Source of the DNA: Acidimicrobiia bacterium
GTDB lineage: Bacteria; Actinomycetota; Acidimicrobiia; Acidimicrobiales; Poriferisodalaceae
Direction: 5' to 3'
Length of the DNA: 64,000 bases
Assembly (NCBI GenBank): GCA_022820505.1
Contig: JAJEFK010000007.1
Location: 58,442-122,441 of the forward strand
In this document: positions 16,352 through 25,532 of the stretch, piece after piece
Position numbering within the stretch: the stretch's first letter is position 1
Layout of the letters: every line of letters starts with the position of its first letter
Made by a program: the position numbers and the translations under genes
Notes under the pieces: generated by a model
What the model saw: only the letters and a program-made list of their open reading frames with translations
The model's database searches: none
What the model was told of the DNA's origin: nothing

Positions 16352-17106
16352 TCGAAGAACGATGGGTGCTGTCGTTGATAGCGATCGGCGCGGGCCTGCT
16401 GATCGGGGCTGTTGCCGGTGCAGTGGTGCGCCGTTCGCTGTCGCGCAAGCGGCGCCGGGAAGCGCTGCGGGAGATTGCCGCTCCGGCGAGCGTCTTCGTC
16501 TTTTGGCTGGCGACATCGGGCGGTGTCGTCGCCGCGATGGCGATGACCGATCCCGAGTCATTGGAGCCGATCCCCAGCGAGATGCTGCGATGGCTCCCCA
16601 ACGTGCTCGCCGCGGGACTCATCATCCTCGTCGGCTACGCGCTCGGGGTTGTCGTGTCCGGCTCGCTCAGTCGCGGCTTTCGCCAAGCCACTGGACGTCG
16701 CAGCCGTCTCGCCGAACGCTCGGTGCGCCTCGCGGTCATGGTTGGTGCCCTGGTGCTCGCGCTGGGCCAGCTCGGCGTCGAGATCACCATCCTCGTCGTG
16801 CTGACCGCAGGCGCAGCGGCCGCAGTGGCGTTGGCGGTCGGGCTGCTCGCAGGGCTGGGCGGCAGGGCCGTTGCAGCCTCCATCGCCGCAGGCCGGGCGT
16901 TGAAGCCGGATCTCGCCGAAGGACAGACTGTCGTCGTGGACGGCAGGGAGTTGCGTGTGGTCCGGCTCGGGGCAGCGACCGCAACGCTGCGTGACCCGTC
17001 TGGTGACGAAGAGATTGTGGTCGCCTACTCGTACCTGTTCGAGAAGCCGCTCGAGATCCGGCCTGGCGCCGCCGGCGGTGCAACCGAGTCGCCCCGTGAG
17101 CCATGA
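16348..17106 (+). CDS. MscS-like small-conductance channel protein
   Basis: A 252-residue membrane protein. Hydrophobic segments: WVLSLIAIGAGLLIGAVAGA, ASVFVFWLATSGGVVAAMAM, LAAGLIILVGYALGVVVSG, LAVMVGALVLALGQLGV and ITILVVLTAGAAAAVALAVGL. After these, DLAEGQTVVVDGRELRVVRLG and ATLRDPSGDEEIVVAYSYLF have the shape of the MscS beta-domain ('~~GD~v~v~g~~G~V~~I~~~~T~lr~~dg~~v~iPN'). GTG 16348 overlaps the previous TGA, and AAGGAG lies 9 bases upstream. MscS proteins release solutes when turgor rises; placement behind an ECF sigma factor suggests osmotic control. Confidence 0.75.
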   Translation: MIEERWVLSLIAIGAGLLIGAVAGAVVRRSLSRKRRREALREIAAPASVFVFWLATSGGVVAAMAMTDPESLEPIPSEMLRWLPNVLAAGLIILVGYALGVVVSGSLSRGFRQATGRRSRLAERSVRLAVMVGALVLALGQLGVEITILVVLTAGAAAAVALAVGLLAGLGGRAVAASIAAGRALKPDLAEGQTVVVDGRELRVVRLGAATATLRDPSGDEEIVVAYSYLFEKPLEIRPGAAGGATESPREP

Positions 17107-18221
17107 ATCTGCGGGCGCTCCAATTCGGAGTGGAGGATGTCGCGCAACCCCTGGAGCAGCCGCACGCGATGCCGACCGAGGGCTGGGCATGGATCGACAT
17201 CACGGCGGGCCCCGACGACATCGAGCACATCATGGAGTTCGCCGAAGGATTCGGCCTTGATGCCATGGCGGTGCGCGACGCAATCGCCGACACCGATCTT
17301 CCCAAGGTCGACGACTTCGGCCAGTCAGTGCACGTGGTTCTGCACGCGCTGAGCGACGAGCGCATCGAGAGCTACGAGATTGCCTGCTTCCTGTCGAAGC
17401 GCTGCCTGGTCACTATCCACGGCCCGCGCTCGCGTTCCATCGAGGCGATGTGGCACGGGGCGTCGCTCCGGCCCGAGCTCGCGAGCGGCGGACCCGACGA
17501 AGCGCTGGCGCGGCTGGCCGACGTCGCCACCCGCCGGCTCGTGTCGGTGCTCGATGTGTTCGACAATCGCAACGAGGAGCTGAACGAGCTTGCGTTGAAG
17601 GCCGCCCCCGGGTTCCTCGCCGAGATCACCGCCGTGCGCGCCGACTTGGCCGCGCTCCGCAAATCGGTTCACCCCCAGCGCGAAGCCCTCGACATCCTGC
17701 GCCGCACCTCATCCCCGGTCTTGACCGAAGCCGGAAGACGGCGCTTTTCCGATGTGTTCGACACGGCATCACGCGCCGCGCAGGGCGTCGAGGCCGCCCG
17801 CACCGCACTGGCGGAGAGCCTCGACGCATACCGGGGCGCCGAGGCGCGCCAGGCCACCGAGGTCACCCGGGTGCTGACGATCTATGCGGCGATCATGCTG
17901 CCGCTGTCGCTCGTCGCGGGGTTCTTCGGCATGAACTTTGTGGATCTGCCGCTCATCGGGCGCAACGACGGCTGGATTGTCGTCGTCGTGCTCATGGCAC
18001 TCATCGCACTCGTCTCGCTCGGCGTCTTCGTGGCGCTGGGGTGGATGCGCCGGCCCTCCGGCCGCACAGCCGGCGGGGTGCTCGGCCGGGGCCTCATCGA
18101 AGCCGCACGCGCCCCGGCGCAGCTCGTCGGAGCCGTCGTCGAGATATCAGCGACGCCGCTGCGCACCATCGCCGGCTCGGTCGTGCGACGCCACCGACCC
18201 CGCGAGCCCCAAGACGATTAG
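17103..18221 (+). CDS. CorA-family divalent cation transporter
   Basis: A 372-residue CorA/ZntB-type protein. A long cytosolic N-terminal domain (AWIDITAGPDDIEHIMEFAE near the start, VSVLDVFDNRNEELNEL in the coiled region) is followed by the signature GMN in SLVAGFFGMNFVDLP and a second membrane helix WIVVVVLMALIALVSLGVF. A roughly 50-residue basic tail extends past the usual end. It imports Mg2+ or a similar cation, by family. ATG 17103 overlaps the MscS-like stop as ATGA; it is the last gene of the four-gene sigma operon. Confidence 0.9.
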   Translation: MNLRALQFGVEDVAQPLEQPHAMPTEGWAWIDITAGPDDIEHIMEFAEGFGLDAMAVRDAIADTDLPKVDDFGQSVHVVLHALSDERIESYEIACFLSKRCLVTIHGPRSRSIEAMWHGASLRPELASGGPDEALARLADVATRRLVSVLDVFDNRNEELNELALKAAPGFLAEITAVRADLAALRKSVHPQREALDILRRTSSPVLTEAGRRRFSDVFDTASRAAQGVEAARTALAESLDAYRGAEARQATEVTRVLTIYAAIMLPLSLVAGFFGMNFVDLPLIGRNDGWIVVVVLMALIALVSLGVFVALGWMRRPSGRTAGGVLGRGLIEAARAPAQLVGAVVEISATPLRTIAGSVVRRHRPREPQDD

Positions 18222-18320
18222 CCGGTCGCCTTCCTGTCGCACTGCGGCGGCGGGGAGTATTGGACGTTCGCTCCGCGCTGAAACTGCAGGCACTCACCGG
18301 GCGGCTCGACGTGCAGACCG

Positions 18321-20126
18321 CTAGGGGTTCCTGTTGTCAGCTTCAACACCGTCTGCATTGAGGCCGTCGTCGTCCCTCGTTGCGTCAGGTTCGTGTTCGG
18401 TATGGAGCACTGCGTGGGTGACTGCCTCGGTGTCGGGCTCGGGCAGCTCGAAGTGGCCCAGAGCGTGGGCGATGAGCGCGTCGTGGGCGGCTTGGCGCTC
18501 TGCGACGACGTGATCGACGAGCCCGTCGCGTTCGAGGTCGGCTGCGTCGGCGGGATCGGCGGCCCAGGCGAGCACCGCGATATCGGGGTTGTGCTCGCGG
18601 GCGATGCGGGCGAACTGCTCGACCGCTGAGGGCGGGCTGTCGACGGCGAGCGCTATCCGGGCGTCGCGCAGTCCGGCACGCTCGGCGATCACGTGGCGCG
18701 ACACGTCGCCGACGAGCACCCTCCGTCCAGTGGATGCCGCCCACCGCTGGGCTTCGGGGTCGAGCGACACGATGGTGTACGGGATGTGCGCCAATTCGAG
18801 TGCGGAGACGATGCGTTGTGCCCGTGGGCCGAAGCCGTTGACGACGGCGTGGTCCTGCAAGGGTTCGTGCTCACTGAGGTCCTGCTCGTGGGCGGCTCGG
18901 TGGGCATCGCCCTCATGCGGCCGACCGCGTCGGTCGCCGCTGCCGCCGGTACCTGAGCGTGCTGCGAGCGACTGGCCCCAGCGGGCGCCGAAGGGGCTGA
19001 ATGCCATCAGCAGCACGGTGACGGCGATGAATGCGTCGGTGCCGTCGGCCAGTCCCGCCGGAACCAGCGCGACGTCTTGGCCGGCTCGTTCGAGCACGAA
19101 GGAGAACTCGCCGATCTGTGCCAGCACGATCGCCCCCGAGATCGCAACCGCGCGCCGCTGGCGCACCAGCAGCGCTGCCGTGGTGGTCGCGACCATCTTC
19201 ACGACGACCACAGCGACGGCCAGACCGATCACGAGCGGCAAGTTGCGCACCAGGTAGCCGACGTCGAGCAGCATGCCGATGGAGACGAAGAACGTCGCCG
19301 AGAACAGGATCTGCAGCGGCATCACCTCGCCGAGTGCCCGCGCGGCCACCCGGCTCTCGCTGACCATCAGCCCTGCGAGGAACGCACCGAGCGAGATCGA
19401 GACATCCAGCAGGCTGGTGGCGTACGCAGTTCCGAAGCAGATCGCCAGCACGGTCAGCAGGAATACCTCGGCCGACTGGATCCGCGAGACGTACCTCAAC
19501 AGTGCGGGCACCGCGGTTCGTGCCACCACGATCACGGCCACGACGATGCCGGCCGCCTTGGCGAAGGCGATCAGCACGTCGGACGGGCCGGTGATCTCGC
19601 CGCCGAGCAACGGCACCGCCAGCACCATGGCCACAATCGCCAGGTCCTGGAAGATGAGCAGCGCGACGGAGACGTTGCCGACCGGCGATGTGGTAGCGCG
19701 CCGCTCGGCGAGCACCTTCAGCACGATCGCGGTGCTGCTGAGCGACACGAGCAGGCCGGTGAACACTGCCGTTCGCCACTCGACGCCGAAGGCAGCGACC
19801 ACCCCGGCCACGATGCCGGTGGTCAGGCCCACCTGCACCGCGCCGCCGACGAGGAACAGCGATGCGAGCCGCCGCACCCGTTCCAGGCTGAACTCGATGC
19901 CGAGCGTGAACAGCAGCAGCATCACGCCGATGTCGGCCGACTGGTTGACCAGGTCGATGTCGCTGATGAGGCCGGTGCCGCTGGGCCCGATGATCGTGCC
20001 GGCTGCGAGGAAGCCGACGATCGGCACCACACCCAGACGCGTCGACACGAAGGCGATCAGCGTCCCTGCAACCAGCAGGATCGCCAGCTCGGTGAACAAC
20101 GGCGGTGCCGACGCAGCCAACAGCAC
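18321..20126 (-). CDS. CPA2-family cation:proton antiporter with TrkA-N-like domain
   Basis: A 601-residue KefB/RosB-type antiporter. About 12 membrane helices fill residues 10-380, with GFLAAGTIIGPSGTGLI, VMLLLFTLGIEFSLERV and the functional aspartate region SVALLIFQDLAIVAMVLAVP. A cytosolic RCK/TrkA-N-like domain follows (about 420-545), but its nucleotide loop reads VNGFGPRAQRIV rather than GxGxxG, so NAD(H) control may be altered. A 50-residue acidic tail ends the protein. It moves K+ or Na+ against protons. GTG start. Convergent with the CorA operon, making a 5-kb ion-homeostasis block. Confidence 0.88.
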   Translation of the reverse strand: MLLAASAPPLFTELAILLVAGTLIAFVSTRLGVVPIVGFLAAGTIIGPSGTGLISDIDLVNQSADIGVMLLLFTLGIEFSLERVRRLASLFLVGGAVQVGLTTGIVAGVVAAFGVEWRTAVFTGLLVSLSSTAIVLKVLAERRATTSPVGNVSVALLIFQDLAIVAMVLAVPLLGGEITGPSDVLIAFAKAAGIVVAVIVVARTAVPALLRYVSRIQSAEVFLLTVLAICFGTAYATSLLDVSISLGAFLAGLMVSESRVAARALGEVMPLQILFSATFFVSIGMLLDVGYLVRNLPLVIGLAVAVVVVKMVATTTAALLVRQRRAVAISGAIVLAQIGEFSFVLERAGQDVALVPAGLADGTDAFIAVTVLLMAFSPFGARWGQSLAARSGTGGSGDRRGRPHEGDAHRAAHEQDLSEHEPLQDHAVVNGFGPRAQRIVSALELAHIPYTIVSLDPEAQRWAASTGRRVLVGDVSRHVIAERAGLRDARIALAVDSPPSAVEQFARIAREHNPDIAVLAWAADPADAADLERDGLVDHVVAERQAAHDALIAHALGHFELPEPDTEAVTHAVLHTEHEPDATRDDDGLNADGVEADNRNP

Positions 20127-20216
20127 TTGCTCCCGAGACTATTGGTGCGGACGCCTCACGGGACCTGCCGGCTCCGCGCGTCGCGGATCATCGCCGCTCG
20201 GTGGGCTGAGCCGGCG

Positions 20217-21668
20217 TCAGCGAACCTCGAACGCATCGAGGTGAAGGTCGCGCATCTCGCGACGGAAGCGGGTCCAGCTGCCGGGGAAGAACGGCAGGAT
20301 GCGACCGTTGCGGTCGCGGTACCAGCCGGGGCAGTCGCCCGCCCAGCTCATCTCCTGCAGCTCCGCCTGGGTGGCTTCGGCCCATTCGTGGGTGGCGTCT
20401 CGGCGAGCCTCGATGGCGCTCGCGCCGCGGGCGAGCAGGTGTTGGATCCAGCGGCCGATGTAGTTGGTGGCGACCTCGGCCGTCATGAACACCGGAGCAT
20501 GGCCTGGGGATCCGTTGACACCGGCGACGGTGAACCAATTCGGGAAGCCCGGGATGGCGACGCCCCGGAATGCTTCGGGCGCCCGAGCGAAGGCTGTGCG
20601 CAGGTCGAGGCCGTCGCGCCCGTAGATCTCGAGCGCAGGCCCGCCATCGGCCCGGCCGCCCAGCTTGTACCCGGTGCAGAAGATGACGACGTCGACATCG
20701 ATCTCGGCGCCGTCGGCGCTGACCACGCCGCTCGGGGTCAGCGCGGTGACGCCGTGTGGAACGAGCGTCACGTGATCCAGCGCCAGGGCGGGGTAGTAGT
20801 CGTCGGAGACCAGGATGCGTTTGCACCCCGGGTCGAACGCGGGTGTCAGTGCGGTGATCGTGTCCGGATCGGAGATCGCAGCGCGCATCTGGTCCATGAC
20901 CTCAGCGCGCAGCTCCTCGATGGCGTCGGCCTTCTTCTCGAACGCCCGTTGCCACAGCATCGTGTCGCGGTACTGCTGGCGCCGAGCGCGGTGCCAACCC
21001 TCGTCGGTGGCCAGCTCCGCCTTCTCCTCATCGGTGTAGAAGCGGTTGCGGCGAGGGCGAACCCAGTTGGGCGTGCGGGAGTACACGAAGACCTCGGCCG
21101 CGTCCTTCGCCACCTCGGGAACGACCTGAACAGCGGCGGCTGCGCTGCCCACCACCGCGACCCGACACCCGGCGAGCTCGACGTCGTGGCGCCATGACCC
21201 GGCGTGCCACACCAGGCCTTCGAAGGAGTCGAAGCCGTCGAGGGTGGGGTAGTGGGGTTCGGTGAGGCCGCCAGTGGCTGAGACGACGAAGCGGTGGCGG
21301 AGTCGTTCGCCCTCTGCCAGCTCGAGTTCCCAGCAGGCGTCGTCAGGCTGCCACGATGCCCGTTCGACGGTGGTGTCGAGTCGGATGTGGTCGGCAATGC
21401 CGTATTTCTCGGCGCACGACCTGATGTAGGCCTGGATCTCGGGTTGGCCGGAGAACACCATCGAGAAGTCGGGGTTGGGCTCGAAGCTGTAGCAGTAGAT
21501 GTGCGACGGGAGATCGCAGTGCAGTCCGGGGTAGGTGTTGCGCAGCCACGTCCCGCCGACATCGGACTGCTTCTCGTAGACGACGAAGTCGTCGATGCCC
21601 AGACGCTTGAGCTGGATGCCCATCACCACGCCGCTGAGGCCCGCGCCCAAGATCCCGACCAACGCCAC
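20217..21668 (-). CDS. Baeyer-Villiger-type flavin monooxygenase
   Basis: A 483-residue class B flavoprotein monooxygenase. The FAD Rossmann motif GAGLSG occupies residues 8-13, GGTWLRNTYPGLHCDLPSH is typical of BVMOs, and the family fingerprint FxGxxxHxxxW is present as FEGLVWHAGSW (149-159) followed by R-H-D. A second Rossmann motif VVGSAAAAVQVVPE lies near 180. Members insert oxygen next to a ketone to give esters or lactones using NADPH and O2. It starts at GTG 21668, 46 bases from the divergent acyl-CoA dehydrogenase, so the two may serve one catabolic route. Confidence 0.88.
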   Translation of the reverse strand: MALVGILGAGLSGVVMGIQLKRLGIDDFVVYEKQSDVGGTWLRNTYPGLHCDLPSHIYCYSFEPNPDFSMVFSGQPEIQAYIRSCAEKYGIADHIRLDTTVERASWQPDDACWELELAEGERLRHRFVVSATGGLTEPHYPTLDGFDSFEGLVWHAGSWRHDVELAGCRVAVVGSAAAAVQVVPEVAKDAAEVFVYSRTPNWVRPRRNRFYTDEEKAELATDEGWHRARRQQYRDTMLWQRAFEKKADAIEELRAEVMDQMRAAISDPDTITALTPAFDPGCKRILVSDDYYPALALDHVTLVPHGVTALTPSGVVSADGAEIDVDVVIFCTGYKLGGRADGGPALEIYGRDGLDLRTAFARAPEAFRGVAIPGFPNWFTVAGVNGSPGHAPVFMTAEVATNYIGRWIQHLLARGASAIEARRDATHEWAEATQAELQEMSWAGDCPGWYRDRNGRILPFFPGSWTRFRREMRDLHLDAFEVR

Positions 21669-21714
21669 GGCACTAGTGTCTCAGCGGAGGCCGCGGGGAC
21701 GGGCAGGCTCGAAC

Positions 21715-22920
21715 ATGACGGTCTACGACGAGGCGCACGAGTGGTACTCGGCTCACTGGGATGCCGAGATGCCCGTGGGAGAGTGGTGGCGGCTGCTCTC
21801 CGAGTCGGGATGGGGCTATCCGTTCTGGCCGGCCGATCGGTTCGGTCGCGGCCTCAGCCATGTCGAGGCCACCGAGGCCGATCGTGCCCGGGATGACGTC
21901 GGGGCGTTCGGGCCTCCCAACGGGGTGTCGGTGACGCTGGTGGCGCCCACGCTGTTCGAGCACGGTCCCGACCTGCTCCTCGATCGCTACCTGGCGAAGA
22001 TCGCCACGGGTGAGGAGCTCTGGTGTCAGCTCTTCTCCGAGCCCGGCGCCGGATCGGACCTGGCCGGGCTGCGGACCACCGCCGAGCGAGACGGCGACGA
22101 GTGGATCATCAACGGCCAGAAGGTCTGGACCACTGCCGCTCACACGGCCGATCGGGCGGTCGTGATGGCGCGCACCGACCCCGACGTGACCAAGCACCAG
22201 GGCATCTCGTTCTTCTGCATGGACATGGGCCAGCCCGGCGTCGAGGTTCGCCCCTTGCGGGACATGACCGGTGACTGCGAGTTCAACGAGGTCTTCATGG
22301 ACAACGCCCGCGTGCGTCACGACGATGCGATCGGCGGGCTGAACAACGGCTGGCGGGCCGCCATGACGATGCTGGCCGTCGAGCGCGAGCTCGATGCCGT
22401 GGGCCACGACGGCGGCGGCGACGTCGTCAACGAAGTCGACCTCTCGGCGCCTGTCGGAGTGGTCCAGCATGAGCAGGCCACGAGCATTGGCATCTCGGGT
22501 TTCAGCTACACCACAGGCGCCATGAAAGACCGGGTCGTCCGATCGTTGCTCGACGACGAAGATCGAACCGATCCGCTGCTGCGACAGGCGCTGGCCAACG
22601 CACACATCGAACGAGCTGTCCTGGACTGGAACGGCGCCAGACAGGTGAATCCGTCGCTCGGCAAGCTCGGCAACTCGCTGTTGTGCCGCACCCTGCGCGA
22701 TCTGGGCTTCTCCGGCAAGGGCATGCCCGCACAGCTCGGCCGCGACGATCAGCCCGACGGCGGCCACTTCCTGAAGACGGCACTGTTCGCCCAGGGCATG
22801 GCCATCGCCGGCGGTACCGACGAGATCCAGCGCAACCTCATCGGCGAGCGCGAGCTCGGTCTTCCCAAAGAGCCTGATCCAACCCGGGGTCTGGCGTTCA
22901 GTGAACTCCCCGACCAGTAG
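21715..22920 (+). CDS. Acyl-CoA dehydrogenase family protein
   Basis: A 401-residue FAD enzyme of the acyl-CoA dehydrogenase family. Motifs: WCQLFSEPGAGSDLAGLRTTA (flavin and substrate loop), GQKVWTTAAHTADRAVVMAR, and the C-terminal AGGTDEIQRNLIGERELGLP. At the position of the catalytic Glu of MCAD ('IYEGTSEIQR') this protein has Gly, so the base must sit elsewhere or the partner may be another subunit, as in some steroid-type dehydrogenases. ATG 21715 is chosen because similarity starts there. The substrate is unknown. The next gene follows after 9 bases. Confidence 0.88.
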   Translation: MTVYDEAHEWYSAHWDAEMPVGEWWRLLSESGWGYPFWPADRFGRGLSHVEATEADRARDDVGAFGPPNGVSVTLVAPTLFEHGPDLLLDRYLAKIATGEELWCQLFSEPGAGSDLAGLRTTAERDGDEWIINGQKVWTTAAHTADRAVVMARTDPDVTKHQGISFFCMDMGQPGVEVRPLRDMTGDCEFNEVFMDNARVRHDDAIGGLNNGWRAAMTMLAVERELDAVGHDGGGDVVNEVDLSAPVGVVQHEQATSIGISGFSYTTGAMKDRVVRSLLDDEDRTDPLLRQALANAHIERAVLDWNGARQVNPSLGKLGNSLLCRTLRDLGFSGKGMPAQLGRDDQPDGGHFLKTALFAQGMAIAGGTDEIQRNLIGERELGLPKEPDPTRGLAFSELPDQ

Positions 22921-22929
22921 GAGAAGCCA

Positions 22930-23403
22930 GTGCCCTACACCGCACAACAACTGTCGGACCTGCAGGACATCCGCGACGTCCTGCACTCGTACTGCCGCGC
23001 CATCGATGACAACCGTCCCGACGACGTGGTCGAGCTGTTCACCGATGACTGCGAGTACGACTACGGCGGCGATCTCGGGACGTTCAACGACAAGGCGTAC
23101 GCGTACAAGTTCTTCCGGGCGGGGACCGACAAGATCTACAAGCGGTCTGCGCACTACGTGAGCAACATCGAGGTCAGCTTCAACGGCGAGGACTCGGCCG
23201 AGTCGGTGACCTATCTCGACGCGTGGCACGAGTTCCACGAGGACATCGACAACGCGTGGATCTTCGGCCGCTACGTCGACTCGTTCGTGCGCACCGACGC
23301 GGGTTGGCGGATCTGCAAGCGCCAGGTGCTCACGATGGGTCAGGAAGCATGGCCCCGAGAGGTCGACTACATGGCGCGCCACGTGTTGCCGCCTCGTCGC
23401 TGA
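22930..23403 (+). CDS. SnoaL/NTF2-like nuclear-transport-factor-2 family protein
   Basis: A 157-residue cone-shaped NTF2-like fold protein. LQDIRDVLHSYCRAIDDNRPDDVVELFTDDC is the typical N-terminal helix pair and first strand of the SnoaL_4 subgroup, and VDSFVRTDAGWRICKRQVLTMG is the closing strand pair. The family includes hydratases, isomerases and dehydratase-like enzymes of small lipids, and many members of unknown function. GTG 22930 follows AGGAG by 6 bases; that AGGAG overlaps the acyl-CoA dehydrogenase stop, so the two form an operon. Confidence 0.85.
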   Translation: MPYTAQQLSDLQDIRDVLHSYCRAIDDNRPDDVVELFTDDCEYDYGGDLGTFNDKAYAYKFFRAGTDKIYKRSAHYVSNIEVSFNGEDSAESVTYLDAWHEFHEDIDNAWIFGRYVDSFVRTDAGWRICKRQVLTMGQEAWPREVDYMARHVLPPRR

Positions 23404-23439
23404 GGTCCGCGACGCCGTTGGGGGCCGGCGCCTCGCCGG

Positions 23440-24663
23440 TCAGCTGACGCCCGACGGCACGCCGTCGATCATCACGCCGGTGTCGTGCAGCTTGTCGATC
23501 TGCTCGTCGGACAGCCCCAGCTCTGCCAGGACCTCGCGGTTGTGCTCGCCCTGGAACGGTGCCAAGCCTGCGGGGGGAAGCTCGCCCGCGCTGAACTTCC
23601 AGGGCGGCGACGGGACGCGAGCGGTGCCCCCGGCACGATCGTCGACCTCGCGGATGGCTCCACGCTCGGTGGCCCACTCCGACTCGGCGATCTCCGACAC
23701 CGTGCGGATGGTGCCCACCGCCAGCCCAGCCTCACTGACCTGGGCCTCGAGCTCTTCGATGGTGCGGAACGTCAGCACCCAATCGCGGATCTCGGCATGC
23801 AGCTCGGCCCAGTTCTCTCGGCGGAATTCGGGGGTGATGAACCGGATGTCGAGCAGCAGGTCGTTGCGGCGCATCATGGCGCAATAGCGCTGGAACACGA
23901 ACGTGGCGACGGGGCTGGCCGCAATGGTGATGAGCTGGCCGTCGGGGAGCTCGAACACCGGCGATTCAGGCGCGCTGAGGGCCAGCGGTTCGCCTTCGAC
24001 GTCGATGTCCGACAACTCGTAGCTCACGCGGTCGTTGACAGCGAGCATCGAGTGCACCATGGCCACGTCGACGTGTTGCCCTTCGCCGGTGCGGTCGCGG
24101 TGCGCCAGCGCGGCCAGCGTGGCGATGACGCCCTGGAGGCCGGTGTAGACGTCGGCGTGGTTGTACGCGTCGTTCTCGACCGAGGTCATCGTGTCGCCGT
24201 AGTGGCGCGAGATGATCTCTGTGAACCCCGACTCGGCCTGCACCGTCGGGGCGAACGCCGGCCGGTTGCGCCACGGACCGGTCTGGCCGTATCCGCTGAT
24301 CGACACCATGATCAGCGTCGGGTTGACGTCGAGAAGATCCTGGTATCCGAGGCCGAAGCCGTCGAGCGTGCCGGGCCGGAAGTTCTCCACCACGATGTCG
24401 GCCTCGGCCACCAGCTGGCGCACGATGTCCTGGGCTTCGACGAAGTTGAGGTCCAAGCTGATGGCGCGCTTGCCACTGTTCTGCTGGGCGAAGTAGAGCG
24501 ACATCGGTCCGACGTGGGGCTGGCCGCTTCGGCCCGTGTCCGGTGCGGGGGGCTCGATCTTGACCACCGATGCACCCAGGTCGCGCAGTTGCTTGGTGCA
24601 ATGGGGGCCGGCGAGCACCCGGGTGAAGTCGACGATCTTGACGCCGTCCAGCGGGGCGGTCAT
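23440..24663 (-). CDS. Class III CoA-transferase (CaiB/BaiF family)
   Basis: A 407-residue single-domain CoA-transferase. LDGVKIVDFTRVLAGPHCT, LRDLGASVVKIEPP, RPGTLDGFGLGYQDL and GEGQHVDVAMVHSML are the expected successive motifs. The aspartate in HVDVAM is at the intermediate-forming position. The start at ATG 24663 overlaps the TGA of the enoyl-CoA hydratase as ATGA, and the longer upstream frame has no similarity. It activates an unknown acid by moving CoA from another thioester; pairing with a hydratase fits a beta-oxidation-like path. Confidence 0.9.
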   Translation of the reverse strand: MTAPLDGVKIVDFTRVLAGPHCTKQLRDLGASVVKIEPPAPDTGRSGQPHVGPMSLYFAQQNSGKRAISLDLNFVEAQDIVRQLVAEADIVVENFRPGTLDGFGLGYQDLLDVNPTLIMVSISGYGQTGPWRNRPAFAPTVQAESGFTEIISRHYGDTMTSVENDAYNHADVYTGLQGVIATLAALAHRDRTGEGQHVDVAMVHSMLAVNDRVSYELSDIDVEGEPLALSAPESPVFELPDGQLITIAASPVATFVFQRYCAMMRRNDLLLDIRFITPEFRRENWAELHAEIRDWVLTFRTIEELEAQVSEAGLAVGTIRTVSEIAESEWATERGAIREVDDRAGGTARVPSPPWKFSAGELPPAGLAPFQGEHNREVLAELGLSDEQIDKLHDTGVMIDGVPSGVS

Positions 24664-25421
24664 CGGCCCTGGAAGATCGCGGTGCCGGGACCCGTCTCGG
24701 CGAAGGCGGTCATGCCGGTCTGGAGGTCTTCTGAGGCCCACACGGGCTTCGCGGCCTCGTCCTGGACCACATCAGCGGCTCGCACACCCTCGCTGGTGGT
24801 GATAGCAGCCAGGCGTTTGATGGCGGCGTAGGAGACGTTCGGGCCCGTCGCCAACTGGCGGGCCCACGACAGTGACGCATTCTCCAGTTCGTCGTCCTCC
24901 ACCACGACGTTCACGATGCCCCACTTCTCGAGCAGCACAGGATCGTGGCGGCGAGCGAACATTGCGATCTCTTTGCCGCGGCTCGCGCCTGCTCGATCCA
25001 CGACGCGTTGCACTCCGCCGAGCAACGGCATCAGGCCCAGGGTGGCTTCCACGAGTCCGAGCCGGGCCGAGGCCCCGCAGATGATGAAGTCGCAGGCCAA
25101 GGCAATCTCGAACCCGCCACCGAGCGCGAGGCCGTGGACGGCGGCGATGGTGGGAAGCGGCACGCCCTCGAGTCGTTCGAGTACGGCGGCCGCGTCCTGG
25201 GAGCGGCCTTCTTCCGACCCGAATCCGTCGACGTCGGCTCCGGCCGAGAAGTGTTTCATCTCGCTGCGGAGCAGGATCGCGCGGCCACCGGCGTCTGCTG
25301 CGCTCTCGAAGGCCCCGATCAGCTGGTCGATGAAGGCGCCGTTGAGCAGGTTGTGCGGTGGCTTGGCCATCGTGACCACGGCGACGGCGCCGTCTATCTC
25401 GAGCCGGACATGGTCGGACAT
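24660..25421 (-). CDS. Enoyl-CoA hydratase/isomerase family protein
   Basis: A 253-residue crotonase-fold enzyme. The oxyanion loop is MKHFSAGADVDGF, and both catalytic glutamates of true hydratases are kept: GLALGGGFEIALACDF and RLGLVEATLGLMPLLGG. It would add water across a 2-enoyl-CoA. ATG 25421 starts the MSDHVRLEIDGAVAVVTMAKP segment, the normal N-terminus; upstream sequence is unrelated. It is first in a two-gene operon with the CoA-transferase. Confidence 0.92.
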   Translation of the reverse strand: MSDHVRLEIDGAVAVVTMAKPPHNLLNGAFIDQLIGAFESAADAGGRAILLRSEMKHFSAGADVDGFGSEEGRSQDAAAVLERLEGVPLPTIAAVHGLALGGGFEIALACDFIICGASARLGLVEATLGLMPLLGGVQRVVDRAGASRGKEIAMFARRHDPVLLEKWGIVNVVVEDDELENASLSWARQLATGPNVSYAAIKRLAAITTSEGVRAADVVQDEAAKPVWASEDLQTGMTAFAETGPGTAIFQGR

Positions 25422-25532
25422 GAGCCAAGTCTGCCCGACGCTTGGCTGTCCCCGCAGAACTTCGAAAACCATGCTGCTGGGGCCGAAACACCTCAGTACG
25501 GTCGTTGAAGCGATCCCGATCGGAATACAGCC

